Part shown: in pieces, positions 56,080-64,000 of the stretch
Layout: the number at the start of each line of letters is the position of its first letter
Numbering within the stretch: position 1 is the first letter of the stretch
NCBI GenBank assembly: GCA_965216255.1
Contig: OZ244148.1
Span: 3,596,001-3,660,000, forward strand
From: G965216255 sp965216255
GTDB lineage: Bacteria; Bacteroidota; Rhodothermia; Rhodothermales; Bin80
Direction of reading: 5' to 3'
DNA length: 64,000 nt
Notes under the pieces: model-generated
What the model saw: only the letters and a program-made list of their open reading frames with translations
Databases searched by the model: none
Told to the model about the DNA's origin: nothing
Translations under genes and position numbers: made by a program

Positions 56080-56650
56080 TCACGGGTTGTTTTGATGCGT
56101 GGGGCCTGGCAGTTCAGACAGGTGTTTTCGCATTGAAGCACCCTGGAGTGTAATGTGATGTGCCGTGTGCACGAGCCGGTCTAGGATGGCGTCGGCTAGG
56201 GTCGGATTGGCCATGGCTTCGTGCCAGTGACGAACTGGCATCTGACTGGTGGCGATCGTGGAGCGTATTTGATGGCGCTTATCGAGTAGTTCAAGGAGGA
56301 CTTCCTGTTGTGTATTCGTAAGGCGTGTAAGGTCCCAGTTGTCCAACACAAGTACATCGAGGCGGGACAGGGTGTGAAGCAGCTTTAGATAGCGGCCGTC
56401 GCCGCGCGCCAGGGCCAGATCTTCGAGTAGCCGGGGCAGACGGTGGTACCGGGCCGTGAAGCCTTCCAGAGAGGCCTTGTGGGCGAAGGCACAGGCGACG
56501 AAGCTCTTGCCAACGCCGGTAGGGCCGGTGACGATGATGTTCTGATGGCAACGGACCCAGTCGCAGCCAGCCAGATGGAGCATCAATCGGTGATCCAATC
56601 CGCGCTCTGTGCGGTAGTCCAGGTCTTCGACACACGCCTGCTGTCGCAGA
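56080..56650 (-). pseudogene. istB: IS21 family IstB ATPase, 5'-truncated
   Basis: From about QQACVEDLDYRTERGLDHRL the sequence matches IstB, the DnaA/DnaC-like ATPase that helps the IS21 transposase. Walker A is IIVTGPTGVGKSFVACAFAHKA, Walker B is RLDVLVLDNWDLTRL, and sensor STIATSQMPVRHWHEAM is followed by LVHTAHHITLQGASMRK. The normal N-terminal 60 residues and the whole of istA are absent. The open frame upstream of 56650 is unrelated. Confidence 0.88.
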
Positions 56651-57029
56651 TGGGCGGGGCAGAAGGGTCGTGCGGATAAGGTAAAGAAAGCATGGGATCC
56701 GGATGCGAGGCTCGCATTAGCAGGCGGCCGGGGGCGGCCCGGCACCAGGCCTCCGCATACCGGCGTACGTGGACTACAGTACATCCGGTGCAGGCTCAGC
56801 TGGAGGGCGACTGCATTCGAGGACAACGTACGTACCGCAATTGTACCCGTGCGTTCTATTACTGCCGCGTCACCTAGGCGGATACCGCAGGATATTTGTC
56901 GGTGTGCGGCGCAGATTCAAGGACCAAATCCACTGCGCAATGTCCTCGCAACTCATATTTTGGTACGGACGGCATTGGCCCTGCCGCAGCCGTCCTGCAT
57001 TCCAAGTCACCAATCCATCGCATTTCGCT
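56651..57029. other. Upstream region of the subtilase
   Basis: About 380 bp from the istB break to the subtilase start, probably holding its promoter. Frames here are not protein-like. Confidence 0.45.
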
Positions 57030-60000
57030 ATGAACCGGTGCTTATTCATTCTCCCTCTCATAGGCAGCTTGATCATTGCTGCTGTTATTTCACCTGCCGC
57101 ACTTGCGCAAGTCCTTAGAACCGATCTGCCGCGTTCGATAGATATGGTTCCGGGCGTTGTGTGGGTCCAGTTCGCGGAAGACGCATCGCTGCAGTTGGGA
57201 GTGGGGAAGACCGGGCTGGGTGCGTTCGATCGCGCTGCAACGGCTCTGGGTGTTTACGATATCCAGCAGGCCTTCCCGTTCGTTGACGCCGCCGTTGCCA
57301 AGCGGGAGTTTTCGAAAGCCGCGTATGACCTGAACCGTGTCTATGCAGTGTATTTCGATGCCGTGCACAATCCCTTGCGTGTCGCCGCGGCCCTGGAGAA
57401 AGTACCCGGTGTCACGTATGCGGAGCCGCTGTACAGCACGCCGGTCCCGCGCCTCACGGAGGGCGATGTGCCGACCGGTGGGCTGCGCGAAGCTCCGAAC
57501 GATCCACTATACGGCCAAATGCCATATTTGAAGCGGCTGAAAATGGAGGGCGCATGGGACTTGGCCAAGGGAGAAGACAGCGACGTAGTCATTGCGGTTG
57601 TCGATGGGCACATCGACTGGCGTCACCCGGAGCTCGCGCGCAATATCTGGACAAATCCTGGTGAAATCCCGGGCAACGGTATTGATGATGACGACAATGG
57701 TTTGGTGGACGATGTGCGAGGATGGAGTTTCTGGAATGAAAGTCCTGATCCCGGCTCCGTGAATCTGGATCTCTCCCACGGAACAGCCATGGCATCGATC
57801 GCCAGTGCGGTTACCGACAACGGTCAAGGGATGACAGGTACCAGTTGGAATGCCACTATCATGCCGCTGGATGTTTCGTGCGATGCGGAGGGTACCACGG
57901 TCTGTTATGTCCTTACAGGCGTGGCCTACGCGGCGCAACATGGCGCCGACATTGTCAATGTTTCCATAGGATCTGTCTCCCTTTCCAATACCGCCCAGAC
58001 TGTCTATCGGTTTGCCGCTGATCGGGGTGTGCTGGTCGTCGGTTCGGCCGGTAATTTCGTTACCAACAATGACAAGATCCCCATCTACCCAGCGGCGCTG
58101 CCTACCACGCTTAGTGTCGGGGGCACAAGAAGCGCTTCCGACGTAAACGCATTCAATTATGGCCGAAGCGTCAACGTCTTTGTGCCGGCAACGGACATTG
58201 TCGCGGTAAGTGGGCGTGGGAAATTTGGGTACATCGGTGGTACCTCTGCCGCGACCGCGCTTGTATCCGGGGTCGCTGCGCTGGTAAAGACACGGTTTCG
58301 AGACTATACTGGAAGTCAGCTGCGGGAGCAGGTGCGTGTTACGGCAGAGAGCATTGATCAGGCAAACGATGCTTCCCTGTCCGGACTCCTTGGCAGGGGG
58401 CGCGTAAACGCCTACCGCGCTGTTACCGAGACGGAAAGCCCGGCCGTGCGGGTGACGGCAGGGGAGCTTGCCCAAATCGGTCCAAGCGACGATCCGGCTG
58501 GCGGCACTGACTTCGCGCTGGACCTGACGTTTACCAACTATCTGGCGGATGCTGCCGGGTTGAAGTTGGAATTGATCAGTGAGTCGCCCTGGGTGATTGT
58601 GGCACAAGGGTTGGACAATGCCGGTACGCTCGCATCCGGGACCAGCCACACGGCCCAGTTCATTCTTCGCATGGCGAGTGACACGCCCTACAGGAGCGAG
58701 CATGTTCTGCATACACGAGCCGTGGCCGAATCGTATGACGATGCGCCGGATCTGGTCCGGGTGCAGGGGAATGCCGGCCGTGTGGCACTCCATCAGACGG
58801 AAGCCATGGCGGTGTCTATCACTTCGGAAGGCAACATCGGGTTTCTCGATCATGCCCGGAATTCTAGCGGTGTGGGGTTTGTCGTCAGAGACACCAGTGG
58901 CGAGGTCGTCAATCTGCTCTTCGAAGCCGGTCTCATGATAGCGACGGGGCCCGCCGCCGTGCGGGATGCGGCAAGAAGCGCTTTTGGAAGGCAGCAGATG
59001 GACCTGGTCCCGAAAGAGGATGCCAGTCTTACCATTGCGAGCCCTGGGGTGAAGGTGACCGAGGAGGGCCGCATGGAGCTCGTAGACGAGGGATCGCCGG
59101 GATCGCTGGGTCTGGATGTGCTGCAGGAGTCGTTTGTCAATGCGACGATGAGCGACGAGGATTTCATCACATTCAAGTACACGGTGCGCAACACATCGGA
59201 CAGGTCGCTTGAAAACGTGCATGTGGGGCTATTTGCTGACTGGGATATCAACCAGCAGACTTACACGCAGGACGCTGCGGGCGTGGTGCCCGGTCGCCGT
59301 TTGGGCTACCAGACCGACAGCGCTACAAGTCCGCGGCTTCTTGCCGGTATCTTGGCGCTCTCTTCAAATGCGCCGTTTCATTATCAAGGAGTGAATCTGG
59401 CCCAGGAGCTTGGGAGCCGCCCCTTTGACGATGCCACCAAATGGGATTTTCTCTCCGGCGGCGTCGGGACGCCGCCCAGCGGCCTGGGCGACTATATCCA
59501 GGTGGTTGGATTGGGCCCTTATGTGATTGGCCCTGGCGCGGAAGTAGAGGTGGCATTCGCCATCGTGGCTGGAAGCAGTCAGGCGGATCTGTTGGAAAAT
59601 GCTGACGCGGCGCAAGAGCTCTGGGACACCACACTTGGAGCCGGGCCCAACACCACAGTTGGCCTACAGCTCATCCACAACGTTGCCGGCGCAGACATCG
59701 ACGTCTATCTCGATGGCGGACAGTTGCTGGACGACTGGCGCTTCCAGAGCGCCACGGGGTTTTCGGATCTTGACGCGGGCGGCCACACGCTGGCTATTAC
59801 GGATGCAGCGGATGCGGACGCCGGCAGTCCTCTGGTCACACTCGAGTTTGATTTTGAGGCCGGAACCAGTAACCAGATCATCGCCTACGGTAGCCTGGAG
59901 GAAGTGCGACTTGCGGCGGTGGAAGACGTTCGGACCTCGGAAAACGATGACGGCTCCGTCGGCCTCTACCTTGCGCACGGGGCACGGAATCTGGGGCCGG

Positions 60001-61253
60001 TGGCGCTCCGGGTGCTGGATCCGGACCAGGATAATGTCGTGCAGTTGGTGCTCGCCGATAGCATCGGCTATGGCGATGTCGGAGGCTATCACACGCTGGA
60101 GGCACGCGCTTTCAACATAGAGGTCGCGCGGCCCCTAGGCGGGCCCGTGCTCGAAGTGTACAGCTTGGACTTTTCTGATGCTGCGGGACAGGCCCTTTCG
60201 CTGGGTATTTCCGGAGCGGGTACGAGTGCGGCGGAGGGGCTCACGCTGATGGGTGTCTTGCCAAGTGGCGACGTACTATTGCCCATGGTGGTGGCGCGGG
60301 CCGTTGCCGGTCTGCAGTTGGTACACAATGTGGCTGGCATGCAGATCGATGTCTACGTGGACGAGGACCTGCGGCTGGATGACTGGGCGTTCCAGAGTGC
60401 TACGGCGTTTTCCGATATAGTTGTGGGGCGGCACACAATGGACGTGGTTGAGGCTGCCGAAACAGACAATTCCGGTCCTCTCGCCGCACTCGAATTCGAT
60501 TTTGTGGAGGGGACAGACAACCAGATCATGGCAATTGGAAGCACAGAGGAGGTGCGGCTCGTAGTCGTCGAAGACGTGCGCACAGAAGAAGAGGGAAGCG
60601 ACATGGCAAGCTTCTTTGTGGCACACGGCGCCAGGGACCTAGGTCGCGTTGCCATGCGGCTCTTGGACCCGGATGACAGTAACCGCAGTGTTTCGGTCCT
60701 GGAGGCGAACCTGGGCTTTGGTGAGTCCGGCGGCTATCACACTACCCAGGCACGTGCCCTCAACGTCGAACTCGCGATGTCCGGTAGCGGGCGTGTAATC
60801 GATGTGTATGCCTTTGATTTTGAGGGCGTTGCGGGACAGTCCCTTGGTCTCGCACTTTCCGGCCCAGGAAGGAGTGCGGCGGAAGGTGTCACGATCATGG
60901 GCGTATTGCCCAGTGGCCAGGTCCAACTGCCGAGTGCCGTGGTGACGGAAGTGGACTTCGGCGCGGGCATGCCGGAAGCGTTTGAGCTCCTCGGCAATTT
61001 TCCTAATCCCTTTAATCCTGCAACAAGAATTCTGTTTGATCTGCCTGCCCGGTCGCAGGTGACGGTCCAGGTGATAGATGTGCTTGGACGGACGGTGATG
61101 GTGGTGCCGGAACAGGAATTCGAGGCGGGCACGCAGCGTGCGGTGGAAGTTGGCGGTGCAAGCCTTGCGTCTGGAATCTATCTCTACAGGGTGACGGCCA
61201 AAATGGAGACTCAGACGGTTGTGCGATCCGGACGGATGACTCTCGTGCGGTAA
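57030..61253 (+). CDS. Secreted S8 (subtilisin-like) protease with tandem DUF4397 domains and T9SS sorting tail
   Basis: 1,407 residues from the ATG at 57030, which begins a signal peptide (FILPLIGSLIIAAVISPAALA); the longer frame upstream is not protein-like. An inhibitor-type propeptide covers about 30-150 (VWVQFAED, YAEPLY). The S8 triad is Asp192 (IAVVDGHIDWRHPEL), His250 (SHGTAMAS) and Ser406 (GGTSAATALVSG). A beta-rich middle follows to about 870. Two tandem DUF4397 modules (about 878-1085 and 1092-1290) start LQLIHNVAGADIDVYLDG and LQLVHNVAGMQIDVYVDE. A C-terminal sorting domain, GNFPNPFNPATRILFDLP to the end, directs type IX secretion to the surface. Intact. Confidence 0.94.
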   Translation: MNRCLFILPLIGSLIIAAVISPAALAQVLRTDLPRSIDMVPGVVWVQFAEDASLQLGVGKTGLGAFDRAATALGVYDIQQAFPFVDAAVAKREFSKAAYDLNRVYAVYFDAVHNPLRVAAALEKVPGVTYAEPLYSTPVPRLTEGDVPTGGLREAPNDPLYGQMPYLKRLKMEGAWDLAKGEDSDVVIAVVDGHIDWRHPELARNIWTNPGEIPGNGIDDDDNGLVDDVRGWSFWNESPDPGSVNLDLSHGTAMASIASAVTDNGQGMTGTSWNATIMPLDVSCDAEGTTVCYVLTGVAYAAQHGADIVNVSIGSVSLSNTAQTVYRFAADRGVLVVGSAGNFVTNNDKIPIYPAALPTTLSVGGTRSASDVNAFNYGRSVNVFVPATDIVAVSGRGKFGYIGGTSAATALVSGVAALVKTRFRDYTGSQLREQVRVTAESIDQANDASLSGLLGRGRVNAYRAVTETESPAVRVTAGELAQIGPSDDPAGGTDFALDLTFTNYLADAAGLKLELISESPWVIVAQGLDNAGTLASGTSHTAQFILRMASDTPYRSEHVLHTRAVAESYDDAPDLVRVQGNAGRVALHQTEAMAVSITSEGNIGFLDHARNSSGVGFVVRDTSGEVVNLLFEAGLMIATGPAAVRDAARSAFGRQQMDLVPKEDASLTIASPGVKVTEEGRMELVDEGSPGSLGLDVLQESFVNATMSDEDFITFKYTVRNTSDRSLENVHVGLFADWDINQQTYTQDAAGVVPGRRLGYQTDSATSPRLLAGILALSSNAPFHYQGVNLAQELGSRPFDDATKWDFLSGGVGTPPSGLGDYIQVVGLGPYVIGPGAEVEVAFAIVAGSSQADLLENADAAQELWDTTLGAGPNTTVGLQLIHNVAGADIDVYLDGGQLLDDWRFQSATGFSDLDAGGHTLAITDAADADAGSPLVTLEFDFEAGTSNQIIAYGSLEEVRLAAVEDVRTSENDDGSVGLYLAHGARNLGPVALRVLDPDQDNVVQLVLADSIGYGDVGGYHTLEARAFNIEVARPLGGPVLEVYSLDFSDAAGQALSLGISGAGTSAAEGLTLMGVLPSGDVLLPMVVARAVAGLQLVHNVAGMQIDVYVDEDLRLDDWAFQSATAFSDIVVGRHTMDVVEAAETDNSGPLAALEFDFVEGTDNQIMAIGSTEEVRLVVVEDVRTEEEGSDMASFFVAHGARDLGRVAMRLLDPDDSNRSVSVLEANLGFGESGGYHTTQARALNVELAMSGSGRVIDVYAFDFEGVAGQSLGLALSGPGRSAAEGVTIMGVLPSGQVQLPSAVVTEVDFGAGMPEAFELLGNFPNPFNPATRILFDLPARSQVTVQVIDVLGRTVMVVPEQEFEAGTQRAVEVGGASLASGIYLYRVTAKMETQTVVRSGRMTLVR

Positions 61254-61642
61254 GGTTTGGGCCGGGTCTCTGCTGGCCGCCCCCGCGGGCCGGACCGTGT
61301 TCATGTAAGCGCTTGCCTCAGTTGCCCACGGCTTGCCGGCGCAAGCAGCAGCCAGCTTCAGTAGGGTTGCCAGGCTTCCTGACGAAGGCACTGCCGCGTG
61401 CAGCTGATGGGCGATGCGCACCGGGCCCGGCGCTGCGCCCTGTGAGCCGAGTCCGGGGGCTTGCCGCGTCTCGGCCCAGGTGTATGTCCCGTTGGCCATA
61501 CTAAACTGACCTGTCCATCTCAGCAAGCTTTGGCGGTCAATCTACCGTGTTGTAAAGTACGGGCCTCGTCCGAAGTGTGCGCTTTGGAGCACCCCGAACA
61601 ACACCAGCACAACGGCATAGTCAGTCAAAGGTGAATTCTAGC
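61254..61642. other. Spacer; possible TnpB 5' remnant at its right end
   Basis: 389 bp after the subtilase. From about 61530 a plus-strand frame (VRSVRFGAPRTTPAQRHSQS, KVNS) joins in frame across the ISNCY-like copy with the TnpB fragment at 63408. It may be TnpB sequence, but the similarity is weak. Confidence 0.35.
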
Positions 61643-63403
61643 TAGTGATTGACCGAATACTCTCTTTTTTCGGCCTCGAATGCACAGGCACGGTCGTTTT
61701 TTGAGTTCGTTGACGGTCCGCTTCGAGTGTTTCGGCCATGCTGGCGTCTCTTGCGTGCGCGCACGGGCAGTTTGCGGTTCGAAGGGCGTTGTGTTCCTAT
61801 CGGGAGCGCATACGTGTCCCTTGGGGCCTGCGATTGGGACCTTTCTGCGAGGTGGTAGCGGGCCTACGCCGCGCGCTTTCGCCGACGCCTTATTCGTGCC
61901 CGTTCCTGGTCGCGCACCAGACATCCCAGCCGGTGCACGTTGACCGCCAGCACGGACAGGCTTACCATCAGCGCGAAGTTCTCCGGACTCTTCTGCCGCC
62001 ACCGCCCCGAAGTCCGAAATTGGCCAGACACGACTCGACGGCCGGGTGCTGCCGCCGCGCTGCCTTGAACGCAGGCGCGCGCACGCTCCGCCAGAGAAAG
62101 CTTGCCCTTCTTCGGAAGCGCATTGAGCGCCAGCCGAGCATCCAATGCTTCTCGATTCTTCAAGCTGTGAAAGCCCCGGTCAAAACTGCACGCATTGAAC
62201 GCTGGAAAAGCCGCCTGCACCGCGTCAATGATCGCTACCGCCACCTCAACATCTGATGTGTCCCACAGGATGTGATAAGCCAAAATGAACCGATGCTCAT
62301 CTTCTACCAGTGCGACCGGAAGGCCCAGCTCCGCCAGCACCCCCGCCTTGTCTTTGCTGATCCAACGCGTATGTGGCTTGTGGATGGAAAACACTTTCTG
62401 CGCATGTGGAATCTTCTCGCCCAAGAGGATGCGACGCCTGATCCACCAACAAGTCCACATAGTGCAAGGTATACGCGATATCCGCTCGCGCCGCCGCCGA
62501 TTTCTGCGCCGTGGCCAAGGCATTCAACAGCGTACGTGCTGCAGTCTGTGTGCACTGGCGCAAATACGCCTTCACTCCTTTCGGATTCTGCCGGTAGCGC
62601 GGGGCCGTCCGCACCCGGCTGAAGGCCTGGTATACCTTCCGCGTGCGATACGCATGCTTGCGCCAGCCCGGAAGAGCGAATGCCGCAGCCGAGCGTGCAC
62701 TCACACGTATTAGACCACGAAGTGCATCCCAGCACAGGCCCACATCGGTGGGATAGTGCACATGCGTCTTAACCACCCTGGAATCGCAGCGACCGCCTAG
62801 CGCGGCCCCAGACTTTTTTGCAGCCTCCTTGTGCGCCGTCCGCACTATCAAATGGATTCAGGACCAGCTCCGGCGTCAAAAGCTGCACGTTGTCCACCAG
62901 CCGCTGTCTGCTGTACTTCACCGCGTCAAAGGCGGCCTCTCCGTGCCCCAGGAGCTCCCGCAGCAAGAGATCGTTGTTCGCCCGGTACAACAAAGCATCG
63001 TAGTCCAGATCCAGGCACTGCTTGACTATCGCAAACACGATGACGCGCCATAGATCCATGCCCGGGCGCCCGACATCTCTGCGTGTACCCGGCTGAAAGT
63101 GCGCCTCCAGAATCATGAACAAGGCCGCGCGGGATTCCGCCTTGCAGTAGACGCACTGCAGACCCTTGAGCACCGCACTCATGTCGTGGCGCATTCTCGG
63201 GTCTATGGCAATCTCCTTGATCGGCGTACTGTCGAGTGCACGGCACTCTGGGACAATCTTGCGCATGGTTTCCCTGGCGAATGTGAGCTGTTTTGCGCTC
63301 TTAAAGGCCCCAATCGGCTATACGTCCCTCATATTTAGTGCCAATGGCAAGATATAACAGCTTGTGTCTTTGAGCTTTAAAGTAATGTCGTACAAGCACT
63401 AGT
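61643..63403 (-). mobile_element. ISNCY-like insertion sequence, copy 2 (inactive)
   Basis: 1,761 bp, same ends as copy 1 in reverse orientation (TAGTGATTGACCGA at 61643, TCGTACAAGCACTAGT to 63403), with a 4-bp duplication TAGC (61639-61642 and 63404-63407). Comparison of the two copies is what fixes the boundaries of both. Confidence 0.88.
61864..63266 (-). pseudogene. ISNCY-like transposase, multiply frameshifted
   Basis: Clear relative of the 477-residue transposase at 985-2418 (RKIVPECRALDSTPIKEIAI, GRPGMDLWRVIVF, TPELV). It breaks after TPELV near 62850, resumes as SRVVKTHVHYPTDVGLCWDAL, breaks again near 62400 and ends with ENFALMVSLSVLAVNVHRL and RRRRKRAA. Several short deletions relative to copy 1 are visible. 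Confidence 0.9.
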
Positions 63404-63407
63404 TAGC

Positions 63408-64000
63408 CATCCTGTAGTTGCCGTCATGCATGATGATCGTGATGCCATAGGCTGAGGTGTAAGGGTAAAGGCCAACTGTTCCCTGTCCAACGGCACTCAA
63501 TACGCTCCCATACGCCTTAGCGACTGCAAGCGAAGGCGTCTACAGAAAGCCGTCAGCCGCGCCAAGAGGCAGAGCAAGTCCAGGGCTAAGAAGAAAGAGG
63601 CACTAGCACGAGAGTCCCGGCGTATGTCCGTGGCTAGAAGGAATGCTCTACACACGATCACTTCCGACATTGTACAACGTCATTCGGACTACATAGTCGT
63701 TGAGGACCTTACATTGCAGAGCATGACAGCCAAGGGCAGCGCACGCAAGCGCGGACTGAATCGAAGCATGCGGACGCACAATGCCTTGGCATGGTCATAC
63801 AACAACTCACCTCCAAGGCTGAGAGCGCTGGAGGCGAGTTGGTCAAAGTCAAACCGCATTACACGACGCAGCAGTGTAGTGGATGTGGCGGCATGCCCGC
63901 TACTGCCATAGGTCTTGGTGTTCGCACTTACGAGTGCGGCCATTGCGGCCTTGTGCTGGAGCGCGACATTAATGCGGCAAGGAACATCCGTCTGAAAGGG
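63408..64000 (+). pseudogene. tnpB: TnpB (IS200/IS605 OrfB) fragment, runs off the window
   Basis: C-terminal half of a TnpB RNA-guided nuclease-like protein. After an in-frame TGA near 63450 it reads LSNGTQYAPIRLSDCKRRRL, QKAVSRAKRQSKSRAKKK and ITSDIVQRHSDYIVVEDLTLQSMTAKGS, with the RuvC catalytic Glu in VVEDL. A frameshift near 63790 precedes QQLTSKAESAGGELVKVKPHYTTQQCSGCGG, then YECGHCGLVLERDINAARNI. The two CxxC pairs and final Asp are the TnpB zinc finger and RuvC-III. The N-terminal half is missing at the ISNCY-like insertion. The gene continues past 64000. Confidence 0.85.

Noticed and set aside
57507..59222. 571-codon minus-strand frame inside the subtilase
   Set aside because: The plus strand carries the full S8 triad and family blocks over the same bases; the reverse frame has no family resemblance.
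1..64000. Recurrent in-frame TAG codons (Gfo/Idh, PSD1, SusD, IS3 OrfB) as a sign of TAG recoding or read-through
   Set aside because: mreD, tnpC and the serine recombinase frame end properly in TAG, and the affected genes also have frameshifts or TAA/TGA stops, so ordinary decay explains them better.

Overview
The window looks like chromosomal DNA of a Bacteroidota-group bacterium, most likely near Rhodothermota/Balneolota. The grounds are a SusC/SusD pair, a secreted subtilase ending in a type IX secretion sorting domain (PNPFNPAT), Cys-type sulfatases, a PSD1-type cytochrome protein paired with a DUF1501 protein, a NamZ (DUF1343) muramidase and a Gfo/Idh/MocA oxidoreductase with a Tat signal. 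This gene set suits a marine or host-associated degrader of sulfated polysaccharides. The taxonomic call is inference.

Layout. 1-2.8 kb: a Gfo/Idh/MocA gene split by an ISNCY-like element. 2.8-7.0 kb: sulfatase and M14 carboxypeptidase in a coupled operon (-). 7.1-10.9 kb: core genes ndk, namZ, mreD, rhodanese-sufE. 10.9-31.8 kb: one long minus-strand operon (sulfatase, PSD1 cytochrome, DUF1501, gnd, nucleoside hydrolase). Its PSD1 gene is interrupted by a 13.3-kb IS66 composite transposon (16215-29487) with a perfect 8-bp target duplication. The composite carries one cargo gene, a 1152-residue STAND-like P-loop NTPase that resembles anti-phage defence proteins. Copy A of IS66 contains a 3.3-kb serine-recombinase element in tnpC; copy B contains an IS256 element near its end. 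32-34.4 kb: VOC protein and MATE exporter. 34.7-36.4 kb: decayed IS3. 36.7-43.7 kb: SusC/SusD locus broken by stops, frameshifts and a third IS66. 43.9-47.5 kb: glycosyltransferase/LpxH-like pair, helix-hairpin-helix protein and a membrane protein. 47.9-52.1 kb: IS1595, IS256 and DUF3427-helicase remnants around a 6-bladed beta-propeller lipoprotein. 53.1-54.8 kb: a mobilisation cassette (MobC-like, relaxase, membrane ORF). 54.9-61.3 kb: nucleoside phosphorylase, IS21 istB remnant and the large subtilase. 61.6-64 kb: second ISNCY-like copy inside a TnpB pseudogene.

The window is dense in insertion sequences (about a dozen from at least eight families). Many host genes carry premature stops or frameshifts (Gfo/Idh, PSD1, SusC, SusD), and the DUF1501 gene has lost an internal segment. 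That combination suggests recent IS expansion with pseudogene formation in a catabolic region, while housekeeping genes stayed intact. The strongest candidate for something new is the NTPase cargo of the composite transposon, followed by the small serine-recombinase element nested in IS66.
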